From contig NC_047073.1 in NCBI RefSeq assembly GCF_902459465.1, positions 5,828,001 through 5,892,000 on the forward strand: a DNA stretch of 64,000 nucleotides. Reading direction: 5' to 3'. Below, in pieces: positions 47,801 through 57,129 of this stretch. The notes below the pieces were generated by a model, which saw nothing but the letters and a program-made list of their open reading frames with translations, made no database searches and had not been told where the DNA came from. The position numbers and the translations under genes are program-made. The DNA comes from Asterias rubens (Eukaryota; Echinodermata; Asteroidea; Forcipulatida; Asteriidae). Each line of letters starts with the position of its first letter. Position 1 is the stretch's first letter.

Positions 47801-50800
47801 ACAAAATGGCCGCACAAACACACGCTGTGAGATGCCAGTTTTGTCAACTTAGAAAATGGACGCCTGCGCGCATGGCCGGAGTGCGTATATAGGCGCCCTC
47901 TAGTTCTTATATATAACTCTATGGCTGAGCTGCACTGTGGGTATAGGGGAGGCTCTTATTCCTGGGGATGGGTGGTAGGACTTTGGGTATAGGGGAGGCT
48001 CTAACTCCTGGGGATGGGTGGTAGGGCTGAGCTGTGGGTATAGGGGAGGCTCTAATTCCTGCGGATGGGTGGTAGGGCTGAGCTGGGCCCAATTTCATGG
48101 CTCTGCTTACCGCCGAATTCTGCGATTCCCCGCTTATGTGCAAGCGCCGACTTTCTGCGCTAGCCTTGTAAGCGTAGAATGCCTAGTAACGTGGAGTACG
48201 CATGTGCAGAAGCCAGAATTCGCTGCTAACCCGTGAAATACGCTTGCCGTAAGCACAGAATTTCCTGCTTCCGTAAGCACCGATTCTGTGCTTACGGTAA
48301 GCAGAGCCATGAAATTAGGCCCTGCTCTGTGGGTATAGGGGAGGCTCTAATTCCTGGGGATGGGTGGTAGGGCTGAGCTGCTCTGTGGGTATAGGGGAGG
48401 CTCTAAATCCTGGGGATGAGTGGTGTGTCGTGGCCGAGCAGTTTAGGGCATCGAATTCAAACTCTGGTGTTTCTGATCAGCAGAGTGTGGGTTCGAATCC
48501 CCAGCCGTGACACTTGTGTCCATAAGCAAGACACTTAACCATTGCTTCATCCTTCGGATGGGACGTAAAGTGTTTGGTCCCATGTGTTGTGTAACGCATG
48601 TAAAAGAACCCAGTGCACTTATCGAAAAGAGAAGGGGCTTGCTCCGGGTGTTCCTGGCTGTGGCTGCTGTATGCGCCGTAGCACCTTGTAAACCCTCATA
48701 AGGTGCTAAATAATTGGGTCTCAGAATTCATCGCTACAAAAACCTATCTTTCTTAGAGTTTGTATATACTCAGCATCTTGAGTACCTTGTTTCGTGCGCA
48801 ATATATGACTTCGATATCATTACTATTATTATTATTTCCCCATTAGCACCCAGTCAACACCCTAACACCTACCTGTTGTTTCTCCATTAGCACCCAGTCC
48901 ACATATTTTGCAGTTGAATAGCTCATCCTCACCTATCTGTGCAGGGAAATGATACTCGTGGGATAGACTACCTCCAATGCTACCAGTGTCACCAACGACT
49001 AAAGAAAGAAAAGAAAAAAATACAAAACATTCCCATTTCTTTTCCAATGACATCTCTAACTAAAGGGGGTTCATAGGAATATCTCTTTTGAGTAGTGTTG
49101 GTTCTGAAAAGAACCGTTGGTTAACAACTCAACGTTTTGATCTGTCTGCTCTGATCTTTGTTATACATGTACTTTCACCATGCAATGGTTCAAATCCTAC
49201 TTAATGATATTTCTCATGCTGCCATCATCTTTTTTGTAGCTTGTTATATTATTTTGTGCCGTGTCTCGGAATAGAGTCTTGGGCCGAATCTGAATTGGCA
49301 GCTGCAGCGAAGGGTGGTGCTGAGGACATCCTCTCCTTAAACAGCTACCTGAGCGGAATGTTTTCAACAGAAATGGTATTTTTACTTGTTTATAATGCAC
49401 TTGTTCACCATTTTAATGTAATTTTGATATGTGTACGCTTCTGAACTTTTCGTAATTATCGATTAAAAAATCAGGCCCCTACCTAAAGGTTTTTTGAAAA
49501 ACTAAAAACACTTCTGCCGTTGAGAGCGGGCGTCATAGGACAATGCCGCTGACGTCATTTGTGGGAGTTTGCTTTGTTATACATCCACGCTGCAACAAAG
49601 CGGCTTTATCTACTTATGACGTTTTGAGAGTGATTACGTAACGGGGCTTTTTCGCAAATCTCGCAGAAAAGCTCTGGACAAGGGCATACAAAATGATTGT
49701 TTTTTTTACACAATTGAAACCTATTTATAATCATATGACTCGATTTCCTTATTCATCGAAAACATTTTAAGTGGAATTCAGCAAAGTTCGCGGCTTGACA
49801 TTTTCGTTCAAGCAGGTCTTTAAAAACATGATGGCGTGGCGATCCAGTCACAACCATAGCTGTAGCCCCCAATTTGGACATAGCCTTGTACACTTGATAG
49901 ATGACGCATTATAAAGGCATTATTACTCAAGTATCATTATTATTACTAAAAGGCTCCTTGTGCCTGATAGCAATCTTAAATAAAGATTCTCAAAACATCA
50001 AGAAGAGGCCCTTACAGTCACACAGGGGGATGAAAATACCGATTCAGAGGAAAAGTAGAGAAGTCAAGTACCTCGAACACAGTCTAGCTTGAGTCTCTGG
50101 AAGAGTCTTGTGTAGGCTGCACACACACTTTGATATGTATCAACAGCTGCTTCAGCACTTGAGTCAAACGTGTACATATCTGTTAAAGAAATTACATGAG
50201 ATTTACTAGATACCTCACACGAATTCTCAGAGTGTGGGATGGATCTTTTGTGTTGGTTATTAACAAAATTTCAAACGGCAAAGTGTGGTTGTATACAAAT
50301 TACTATCAAAAACATTTCATTTGTGTCTTTTGTCATCCATCACTCAATGAAATCTGGCTTTTCCATTTCGCTCGGCTTCCTGAAATGAAATAGTCAAAAT
50401 TTTACCCCATGATTATTCTGTGACGATGCACTCATATACATCCAATATTTCTACATCGAAAATGACAAAACAAAGAATGTGCACAACGCTTTATTCAAAT
50501 TTTTTTTTCTTCCAGTTTTTACCTTTCATAATAAACTCCCTTCCTCTCAGTAACCCAAACCGTGGGCGTGGTTCGTCTCTGAATTTAGTTGTTATCTGAA
50601 AATGAAATTACACGATGAGTTATTGACTATAAATGTTAAATGCAGAGATTGGCTAGCACCTTGACTCACCAGCTGTATGATTTGTCAATGTAAATTGTTT
50701 GCTTGATAGACCTGTCGCAAATACTCAGTACGCGCGCGTTAGGCATGGTAAGAGGTGCATGCTGGTTGATTGCTAGCTAGATCAGCATGCACCTAATTTA

Positions 50801-53800
50801 ACAGTTAGCGCTGGGCAATGGGTATTTGTGAAAAGGTGTATGCAGTTAGCTGTTTCAGCGCCCTCTGTTGGTGAAGTGCAAGTAAGTTGTTATGCACATA
50901 ATTTGATGTTACACTAATTCTGAACCATAAAATCAAGCACGATATTTGGCCTTCGAAACAACCTAGAAAAAGTTTTTAGAGTACAAGGGCTTACCGACAT
51001 TTAGCCTTTTCTCAAGGCCTTCGCGGCTTGGATGGCTCCTTGGAGCCGCGATTCCAATCTGAAAGGGGAGACCACGTGGGCCTCGACTGTGTGGGGTTTC
51101 CCTGGAATAATTCTCTTGATTTTTCCTCCCACACCTAAAACTGAAACTCTCTTCCTTGTCTTCTCGCTATTGGGCTCTTTGCTAGTACAGTCATCAAAGG
51201 CAGTGGACACTATTGGTAATTGTCAAACACTAGCCTTCACAGTTAGTGTATCTCAACATATGCATAAAATAACAAACCTGTGAGAATTTGAGCTCAGTCG
51301 GTCATCGGACTTGCGAGATAATAATGAAAGAAAAAAAAACACTTATCACCCGAAGTTGTGTGCGTTTAGATGGTTGATTTCGAGACCTCAAGTTCTAAAT
51401 CTGAGGTCTCAAAATCAAATTCGTGGAAAATTACTTCTTTCTCAAAAACTATGGCACTTCAGAGGGAGCCGTTTCTCACAATGTTTTATACCATCAACCT
51501 CCCCCCATTACTCGTCACCAAGAAAGGTTTTATGCAAATTATTATTTTGAGTAAGTTACCATTAGTGTCCACTGCCTTTAAGTTTGCTTCACAAACTGAA
51601 TAAATGAAATGAAATGAATAGAAACAAACTCCATGCTAATTACTTACTTGATACAGCTTGATTGGAAAGCGTTTATAAGACATGGTACCTTCAGCTGCAA
51701 TGATGTCAGTAACTGCCTCCTCGTGAGTCTGAAAAGGATATCAGTTAAACACATGAAAAAGCTGACTAAAAGATATCAGAAAAATAACATGAGAAATATA
51801 ACTACTTTGGAAGTGACCTTTCTCTTTTGGGAAGAAATCTAAAACTAAATTGACTGATTTAGTTGGTGCCATTTGGTTATTGAAAGATAATAAGTTCAGG
51901 GCCCCAATTTTTTGGGGAAACCCACAAGACCTCAGGGCTTGTAGCTCAAATTTTTTACCAGACCATAATTATGTGTTCAAGACCAGATTTGAAATGAGAA
52001 GAACAAAATGGCATGACAGATATTAGGGTGGTCACATTTTTTAAAGAAAACATTGAATATTGGTTACATCTTTTGCCATTGTACCCGAGAACAGTAAGTA
52101 ACAGTTTCTTTGTAAACAAATTTGAGCATAACCAGAGCAGAACTTACTGGACCTAGACACAGCCGAGTATTGTGTCTGTCTATCAATCGGAATAATTCTG
52201 TTCCCATCTGTTCCCATCTACCTGAAAGAAAACAACAAAATATTGAAATGTTTACTTGCCTAACCTCAAAATAGAGGATTCCCAGCCAATTTCAACAAAA
52301 ATCCATCGAACACCAGGCTCATCAATTTCATTTGAAAATGAATGCTTCGTTGAATCAGCACTCAAAAGTGAAAAGATGTAATTCATTTTCACTAGTTTAG
52401 CAATCTTTGGTCCAATAATATCCTTCAACATCGATAGGCTGCAAGACTAGCTGGTTCAATTTTGATTGCATTAAGCTGTGTTTTAACAATGGTATGCAGA
52501 AGTGTTATATTTTCTGTATTCCAGTCGCCTTTGTGCGATAACGGTATGCTTGAATCTTGGACTTGCCTCAAAATGCAGAGTATTATTATTATTTTATTAT
52601 TTGTGGCTTCTTATATAGCGCACATGTCCGTCACTCAGTGACGCTCCTGGCGCTGTAACATACAGTATTTCCTGCAAGATGTGGGACTAAGTTTTGAATT
52701 ATGAAACCTAATTCTGATAGCACCATGTAATGCTTTACAAGGTGCTGTGGCGCAATTTTGCTGCCGATCGGACCAGGAACACCGGGCAAGCCCCTTCTCT
52801 TTTCGATAAGTGCACTGGGTTCTTTTACATGCGCTACATAACACATGGGACCAACGGCTTAACGTCCCATCCAAAAGGACGAAGCAATGGTTAAGTGTCT
52901 TGCTTAAGGACACAAGTGTAACGGCTGGGGATTCGAACCCACACTCTGCTGATCAGAAACACCAGAGTTTGAATTCGGTGCTCTTAACCGCTCGGCCACA
53001 ACTCTGAGTACACTGATCTCTGAAATCAGGGATTCAAAATAAGAAAAAAATGGATTTCAGACCCCATTTTGCGCATGCCAGTGCAAGGTAGAAGCTTATT
53101 TATGTTAGCAAGTCAACTGACTGCAAAGAGGACACCAATGCTTCAAATTTGTTCCGAACACCAACCAGAACTCAGTTTGAAAATTTTGGCAGGAAAACTT
53201 ATAATCCAAAGTGAAGCGTGCCATGGGTGTCATGGCCTAGCGGTAAAGAGCACTGGATTCAAACTCTGGTGTTTCTGTTTAGCAGAGTGTGGGTTTTGAG
53301 TCCCAGTCGTGACACCTGTGTACTTTAAAAGCAAGACACTTATTCACGATGCTTCATCCTTGGAATGGGATGTAATGCTGTTGGTCCCGTTTGTTGTGAA
53401 ACGCCTGCAAAAAAACACCCAGTGCACTTATCAAAAAGAGAAGGGGCTTGCCCCGGTGATCCTGGTTTGATTGGAAGTATATTGCACCACAGCACCTTGT
53501 AAACCATTATATGGTGCTATGTATGTATCATAATTCAAACGTAGTCCCACATACCTTACAGGAAATACTGTATGTTACCCAGCCAGGAGCGTCACTGAGT
53601 GACGGATATGCGCACTATACAAACAGCCACTATTAATATTATTAATAATGAGCTTGTGTCTGTACTCAAACTTTACCTGATTTCTTCCAGAGTGAGGATG
53701 AGCAAAGTGATGGCATTGTAATTTTCTGACCTCCGACCGGTCTCATCTCTGAATCGATGACCCTGATGAGTTTTTCTAGAGCTCTTTGAGCAAGAGGAAG

Positions 53801-55105
53801 AAGATGAAATGTGCCGGCACCTGCCTGTCTAATCAAACCGTTCTCGATCATGAGCTGGGTGGAAAGAAAAAAAACAGGGGATTTTGTTGAATTTTAAGGT
53901 ATAAATGGGAACAATTGACTTGGCATGAATATTTTTGTTCTTATTTCTCAGGGGAGTCATCATCATCATCATTCGGCAAAGACTAGCGATCGTGGTCGCC
54001 TCATCCTGCGCCTTGAACACCCAGCAGGGTGGATATGTGCGCATTACAAGTCTTATTATTATTATTATTATTTATTATCCTCAACTTGTAACGGGGGCGC
54101 ACTCCTGGAGTCGCCGCCATCACCTGTTCTCTTTCAATCACTGCTCTTCTCAGCTCTCCTACACTTTATCACTTCACTTTTTTACATTGTCTATCCAGCA
54201 CAGCTTAGGGCGACCTCTGCCCTCAGGGGAGTGAGTGGTTGTAGAAAAAATGACAAGTTCTAAAAATTTGCAGTGGTTTCTTCTAGTTTAGAGGCTGAAC
54301 AAACTATTGGGGGAAAGATATAGAAGAGTCATAACGAGTCGCACATCACAGGTTTAAAGGCTTCTGTTGCATGTAGGGACATAAAGCAGCACGCATTCAG
54401 CATGCGAGCTAATAATGCATTACACAGCATTCACAAAATAATGCTTTACAAAGATTGATGCCTGTCCAATTCACCTCACGAAGAAGGCCAGTGCCAGACC
54501 AAGTCAACCTTTGAAATAGGTCAGAATGATAGATAGAGAGCGGTTCACCGGAACCAAGCTCTGGTGTTTTGTTATTAGCGGAGTGTGGGCCGGTTCGATA
54601 ACCGGTCGTGACACTTATGCTCTTATGCGAGTTAAGAATAAGAATAATTGCTTTGTAAAAAGTTGAGAAGGTATATAGTTGCAATAACATAATTGCAATT
54701 AGAGATGGGAGTGCATTAAGCTCTACCAGCCAGGCTCCTAGTTGATGATACCCATGCCTACATCCTTACGAACTGGCATTCCACTGTTTGTGTGATTATT
54801 TCTTACTTCCTGTGACATGAAACGCAACAATGATCTGCTGCTCTGGAAGAAGGTTTTGTTTGAACAAAACTTTAAAATAACACAGTCTTGAGGGAAGGAC
54901 TTACTCGTTGACTTTTACAGCTCAGCTCCTCTTGCCGGGTCCCTTGAGGTAAAACGTGAGACGGTTGATACATTTTAGAAACTTGGTGATACCCTCTGCA
55001 CGGCCTCCTTGAACTGTGCGATACCTCCGTGTTACTAATGCCAACGAGACATGACTGACTGGTACCTCGCCTCCACATTATGCAGCTTAGCTTGCTCCCT
55101 CTCAT
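41834..55105 (-). CDS. PARS2: Mitochondrial prolyl-tRNA synthetase
   Basis: Charges mitochondrial tRNA-Pro with proline in the matrix (family role). Coding exons in order: 54905-55105, 53677-53854, 52148-52221, 51648-51728, 50523-50595, 50072-50179, 48873-48998, 46284-46443, 44138-44273, 43242-43424, 41834-41944; 477 codons with stop (476 aa, close to the vertebrate length). All joins keep frame with GT-AG. The N-terminus is Arg/Ser-rich, as in mitochondrial presequences. Class II signatures: motif 2 [17 protein letters not shown], and motif 3 [16 protein letters not shown]. Other family strings are THEEAVTD and [13 protein letters not shown], and [15 protein letters not shown] marks the anticodon-binding domain. 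A 5'UTR exon ending at 55900 probably splices to 55114. Exon 8 needs the GTATGT donor after ATTAGTAAGAA to keep frame; nearer GT sites would break it. Confidence 0.95.
42037..42294 (-). mobile_element. 5'-truncated non-LTR retrotransposon, RT C-terminal remnant
   Basis: The open frame includes [20 protein letters not shown] and KFKIQKLI. This is the tail typical of CR1/L2-like reverse transcriptases, where APxLWNSLP is followed by SFK-type residues. Only about 85 codons remain, in the last PARS2 intron. The exact clade is not assignable. Confidence 0.6.
42423..42805. mobile_element. Long-palindrome MITE at TTAA, second copy
   Basis: Ends AGGAACACGTTGCCTTGGAT and its inverse complement next to TTAA. 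The two arms meet around an AAAAAGTTGACT centre. It is the same family as the nested element at 12216-12590, here in the last PARS2 intron. Confidence 0.85.
43070..43230 (-). mobile_element. tRNA-like SINE, second family
   Basis: On the minus strand, GGTTCGAATCCCACCC is a B-box-like core and TGGTAAGACACTGCTC sits upstream in tRNA-like order. A GCAGCGGATACTGCAATG segment lies beside it. Fragments of the same family lie at 27625-27720 and 45205-45340. Confidence 0.5.
43498..43640. mobile_element. MITE-like element with AAGCACAAA / TTTGTGCTTA ends
   Basis: Left TACTAAGCACAAATGACC and right ACTTTTTGTGCTTAAGCAGC are inversely related. The interior AGGATACCAGTCACAA and GGCTGGTAACCTTATTCTGA recur in the element at about 40283-40405. 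It lies in a PARS2 intron. Confidence 0.5.
43705..44112 (+). mobile_element. tRNA-derived SINE, near full length
   Basis: Head GGCTGTTAAGAGCACTGGAC, a B-box-like TCCGAGTCCCAG, the body GGGACATAAAGCTGTTGGTC, then GTGTTCCTGGTTTGATTGGC and a shortened tail ending ACTATATAGGAAGC. It lies in a PARS2 intron. Confidence 0.8.
44391..44771. mobile_element. TTAA-type MITE family A, first of a head-to-tail pair
   Basis: Ends TTCACTGGACACTATTGG and GGTATACAGTGCC. The centre is a perfect palindrome, GAATTCGAGACCTCAG and its inverse. It shares its right TTTAAA with the next copy. Confidence 0.75.
44768..45154. mobile_element. TTAA-type MITE family A, second of a pair
   Basis: It starts at the TTTAAA that ends the previous copy, so it probably inserted into that copy's TTAA. 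Ends AGGCAGTGGAAACTATTGG and AATAGTGTCCAGTGTC. It keeps the standard central stem with small changes. Confidence 0.75.
45205..45340 (-). mobile_element. tRNA-like SINE fragment, second family
   Basis: A diverged copy of the family at 43070-43230: GGCTTCAAACCAAGGACC, TTTCTTACCACTAGCTTGCC and GCAGCGGGTTATGGAACAAT on the plus strand. It lies in a PARS2 intron. Confidence 0.4.
45432..45789. mobile_element. TTAA-type MITE family B
   Basis: TTAA at both edges, left end AGCCATTGGACACTTTCTG, interior TTCTCGATATCGAGAATAAC and AAGGGTGGGTTTTCCCGTTA. The right end is decayed after TGTTTACCGATGC. It lies in a PARS2 intron. Confidence 0.75.
46597..46630 (-). pseudogene. Duplicated end of PARS2 exon 7 with donor
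   Basis: On the minus strand it reads GACTGGGTGCTAATGGAGAA, ACATCAG and a GTAGGG donor. This copies the end of the exon at 48873-48998 about 2.2 kb farther into the intron. Shorter copies of GACTGGGTGCTAAT lie at about 47368-47385 and 48841-48856. None has an acceptor. Confidence 0.7.
46701..47277. mobile_element. Long inverted-repeat element, about 575 bp
   Basis: Arms of about 170 bp run from TTTCTGGGGCGGAAAATTTT to TAATGCAGCTCCCAAC and back in inverse order, with scattered mismatches. The 230-bp centre holds further short inverse pairs (GACGCAAGATGCAAGACC against GCGTCTTGTGTCTTGCG). There is no transposase frame. It lies in a PARS2 intron. Confidence 0.75.
47635..47923. mobile_element. 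hAT-type MITE with 31-bp perfect TIRs and 8-bp TSD
   Basis: The ends begin CATAGAGTTATATATAAGAA and continue CTAGAGGGCGC; the right end is the exact inverse. GCTGAGCT is present on both sides (47627-47634 and 47924-47931) but once per normal minisatellite unit, proving an 8-bp target duplication. It is 289 bp and non-coding. Confidence 0.9.
48085..48322. mobile_element. Inverted-repeat MITE in the minisatellite
   Basis: Left GGGCCCAATTTCATGGCTCT and right AGAGCCATGAAATTAGGCCC are inverse complements with one mismatch. The repeat extends through GCTTACC. Comparison with unbroken units allows a 2-3 bp target duplication (CTG or TG). About 238 bp. Confidence 0.75.
48426..48720 (+). mobile_element. 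tRNA-derived SINE, best-preserved head
   Basis: A-box-like TGGCCGAGCAGTTTAGGGC and B-box GGTTCGAATCC (48490-48500) show derivation from a class II tRNA. The body has GGGACGTAAAGTGTTTGGTC and AACCCAGTGCACTTATCGAA. The usual tail is replaced by unrelated sequence. It abuts the minisatellite. Confidence 0.85.
49440..49910. other. Unclassified repeat-like intronic DNA
   Basis: No exon. GC-richer text such as GCGGGCGTCATAGGACAATG and ATGACGTTTTGAGAGTGATT looks like a dispersed repeat, but no partner or inverted ends were seen in the window. It lies in the PARS2 intron before exon 7. Confidence 0.25.
50740..50790. repeat. Hairpin with AGGTGCATGCTG arms
   Basis: AGGTGCATGCTG and CAGCATGCACCT flank a GATTGCTAGCTAGAT spacer. 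The same core occurs in the element at 61031-61347, so this is likely a related degenerate copy. Confidence 0.55.
51194..51581. mobile_element. TTAA-type MITE family A in PARS2 intron
   Basis: Right TTAA intact, left changed to TCAA. Ends AGGCAGTGGACACTATTGG and ATTAGTGTCCACTGCC, with the standard GAGACCTCA hairpin. Confidence 0.8.
52597..53007 (-). mobile_element. tRNA-derived SINE, full length, minus strand
   Basis: On the minus strand: head GGCCGAGCGGTTAAGAGCAC, B-box GGTTCGAATCCCCAGCC, the body GGGACGTTAAGCCGTTGGTC and the tail GCGTCACTGAGTGACGGACA to the TATATAAGAAGCC end. It is inverted relative to the copy at 53224. Confidence 0.85.
53224..53640 (+). mobile_element. tRNA-derived SINE, full length, plus strand
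   Basis: Head GGCCTAGCGGTAAAGAGCAC, a decayed B-box GGGTTTTGAGTCCCAG, the body GGGATGTAATGCTGTTGGTC, and the tail AGCGTCACTGAGTGACGGAT then GCGCACTATACAAACAGCC. It lies 200 bp from an inverted copy, in the same PARS2 intron. Confidence 0.85.
54538..54630 (+). mobile_element. tRNA-derived SINE head fragment
   Basis: GAGCGGTTCACCGGAACC, CTCTGGTGTTTTGTTATTAG and CGGTCGTGACACTTATGCTC follow the SINE head order with many changes. It stops before the body. Confidence 0.5.
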
Positions 55106-55299
55106 GTTGAATGACTGAAATGCATAATAAAAGTCTGATTATAATGAAGGGTACCAACTTTAGTCTTACAAAGTGGTGTTTGAAGCTTTGGATGGTGTTA
55201 CCATGGACTATGGAGGAAGGAAATACTTCCAAGTCTACCTTCATCCGAGCATTCCGAGCATCTAAGGAAATATTTGTCTCCGGTGATGGCATCTCCGGA

Positions 55300-55640
55300 C
55301 GCCCTCTACCTGTCTACCTAGCAAGCTCTCCCTCAAGACAAAGTCGACCCCTGCAAAGTCGCCTCCTTAAATTGAACTAATACAAAGTCCCCCCTGACAA
55401 TGTCACCCCCAGCCACTGTCGACCCAAAGCAAAGTCGTCCCTAGTTGCGACAACGTAACCCTCCTCCAGATGGCAGTTCGGGAGAAGGGTTTCGATATCG
55501 CAATTAAGTCGCCCCCTGACAATGCCCCCTAACTGCCTAGCATGCCTAGCAAAGACGGCACTCCTACCCTCTAGGGTAGAGAGCAATATGAGCTTCGTTC
55601 GGCTCCTACCTAGCAAATAGCAAAGTCACCCCAGACCAGA
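55300..55640. repeat. Degenerate CAAAGTCGCCCC-type repeat
   Basis: Irregular repeats of CAAAGTCGACCCC, CAAAGTCGCCTCC, CAAAGTCCCCCC, CAATGTCACCCCC and CAAAGTCGTCCC occur over about 340 bases, in the first PARS2 intron. No clear period was determined by eye. Confidence 0.6.
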
Positions 55641-55899
55641 CGTTATTTAGTTGGGGCATGGTGGTAATGGTTGGGGAAATAACTTTAAAGGGCTTCTTAT
55701 TTATCATGCTACTGAATAACTGATCAGATTGTGTATGTCTTTTGTCAGGCATGCCCAGGGGGACGACTTTGTTTTGTAGTTTGTAACAACCAGGCAGGGC
55801 GAGTCGGTTAGTTAGGGGTGCCACTTTTGCACGGGTCAGCTTGGTTGTGGATGGTTGGGGCGAGCTTGTAATGTTAATCAATGTTAAGTTTAGACTTAC

Positions 55900-56253
55900 C
55901 TGGTTCCAAACAGCATGCACTCAACAACACTGAGAAGTACACACTCAATACACAGTCATCACCAACACGTGTGTGAAGATGTACCTTGAATGACAGTTAT
56001 ATGCGGTGATTGTGGTGCGGTGGGCTCAAATTGGTGCTCCATTCAGTCCTTAGTCTTGGCAGGACAGTCAAGTTTGTTAATCATACCGTAGGGGGCGCGC
56101 TGTAGCGATTAACAGCTGAGCGCGTAGTGTAGTACACTATCCACTATCGATCACTGACGTCTTGGGCCAAGACTAGCCCGACCGTACAACCGTATAATAT
56201 ATACGACGACGACGTGTTGCCGCGAAAACGGAAAAGGGGTCCATAATTTATTT
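55900..56253. promoter_or_regulatory. Divergent promoter region and PARS2 5'UTR exon
   Basis: PARS2 (minus) and TMEM53 (plus) start about 330 bases apart. On the minus strand a donor (CAG then GTAAGT) at 55900 ends a probable non-coding first exon that would join the acceptor at 55114. The frame reading through it stops upstream and lacks a usable ATG for PARS2. A TATAATATATA stretch lies near 56194. No sharp single TATA arrangement is clear, as is usual for bidirectional housekeeping promoters. Confidence 0.6.
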
Positions 56254-57129
56254 ATGACAACAAGCAACATGGCGGACGCGGAAAGTGAAGATCTCGAGTA
56301 TCATGTCACTTTTCCGACTGCAATTTCGGCAGCAGAAGGCAACGAGAATGGTGGAGGTACGTCGGAACTGGATCGTCGAGAGCCAGTAGTCATTCTCTTG
56401 GGCTGGGTTGGCTGTGAGGACCGTCATTTGAGTAAATACAGTGCAATTTACCACTCGCTGGGTTTCACCACAGTTCGCTATACCGCCCCCACCGAAGACA
56501 TTCTGTACAACCCTCTCAAATTGAAAGACATCGCAAAAAAAGTTCTGGAGCTGGTTTTCGATCTGGGCCTGGAGGAAAACGTCGTGTTCTTTCATATATT
56601 CAGCAATGGCGGCTGCTTTATCTACAAGCATCTCACTGAATTCCTCCACGACCCTCAACTTGGTGGGGAACTGTCGACTGTGAAAGTCGCCGGGTGTGTC
56701 TACGACAGTTGCCCGTGTGCCCCGTCTCTATTGCAGTATATGAAAGTTCGCAATGCAGCTGATAAGACAAGTGGTTTCTTCATGAAGATAATCAAGACAA
56801 TTGCGCTCCTTTTATTCGCAGTACTCGCCATCTTTCTGCCGTCGAATTGGAAAAGTCAAAACGAAAGATCAAAGTTCATGTCAGCGATGAAAACTGACCC
56901 CTCCCGCTATCCCCAACTGTTTCTCTACTCGAAGACGGATGAGATATGCCCCTGGAGAGATGTTGACGATGTGGTCGAGGCACGCCGCAAGAGGGAGGTC
57001 CACGTGCAGCAAGTCTGTTGGGATGAGTCCAATCACTGTACACACCTTCTTGCTCACCGAGATGAATACATTCAGAGATGCCAAGACTTTGCACAAGGCT
57101 GTCTTCAAAACTTTCTTGAGGATAACTAA
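56254..57129 (+). CDS. TMEM53: TMEM53-family (DUF829) protein, intronless
   Basis: Alpha/beta-hydrolase-fold membrane protein of the TMEM53/NET4 family; vertebrate members sit in the nuclear envelope/ER (family knowledge). It is 291 codons from the ATG at 56254. A second in-frame ATG at 56269 (AACATGG, better context) would give 286 aa and is the likelier start. Human TMEM53 is about 277 aa. Visible family strings are VVILLGWVGCEDRHLSKYS near residue 47, FHIFSNGGCFIYKHL near 112 (nucleophile-elbow position), a hydrophobic span IIKTIALLLFAVLAIFLP near 179, YSKTDEICPWRDVDDVV near 226 and DESNHCTHLLAHRDEY near 255. The last two supply the conserved Asp and His regions. The whole frame is one exon, divergent from PARS2. 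Confidence 0.93.
   Translation: MTTSNMADAESEDLEYHVTFPTAISAAEGNENGGGTSELDRREPVVILLGWVGCEDRHLSKYSAIYHSLGFTTVRYTAPTEDILYNPLKLKDIAKKVLELVFDLGLEENVVFFHIFSNGGCFIYKHLTEFLHDPQLGGELSTVKVAGCVYDSCPCAPSLLQYMKVRNAADKTSGFFMKIIKTIALLLFAVLAIFLPSNWKSQNERSKFMSAMKTDPSRYPQLFLYSKTDEICPWRDVDDVVEARRKREVHVQQVCWDESNHCTHLLAHRDEYIQRCQDFAQGCLQNFLEDN

Larger units (their letters stand above)
47390..48425 (+). repeat. 56-bp minisatellite broken by two transposable elements
   Basis: Unit GGGTATAGGGGAGGCTCTAA, TTCCTGGGGATGGGTGGTAG, GGCTGAGCTGCCCTAT. Copies occur at about 47390-47634, 47924-48084 and 48323-48425, most closely similar. Two inverted-repeat elements sit inside. It lies in the PARS2 intron between exons 7 and 8. 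Confidence 0.9.

Noticed and set aside
47919..48143. Pro/Ser/His-rich repeated frame on the minus strand
   Set aside because: It is a translation of the 56-bp minisatellite.
47390..48425. CRISPR-like array
   Set aside because: The 56-bp units are contiguous without unique spacers, in an animal intron.
49241..49444. Frame with [23 protein letters not shown]
   Set aside because: It looks protein-like but has no recognised family or splice support, and lies antisense in a PARS2 intron. It was kept out as an unsupported exon.
53925..54263. Plus-strand frames with His and Tyr runs
   Set aside because: The runs come from ATC and TTA microsatellites. There is no splice context, and the stretch lies in the first large PARS2 intron region.
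55900..55920. Extension of PARS2 to a start at 55920
   Set aside because: The apparent initiator is GTG and an in-frame stop precedes it. The exon fits better as 5'UTR with an upstream ORF.
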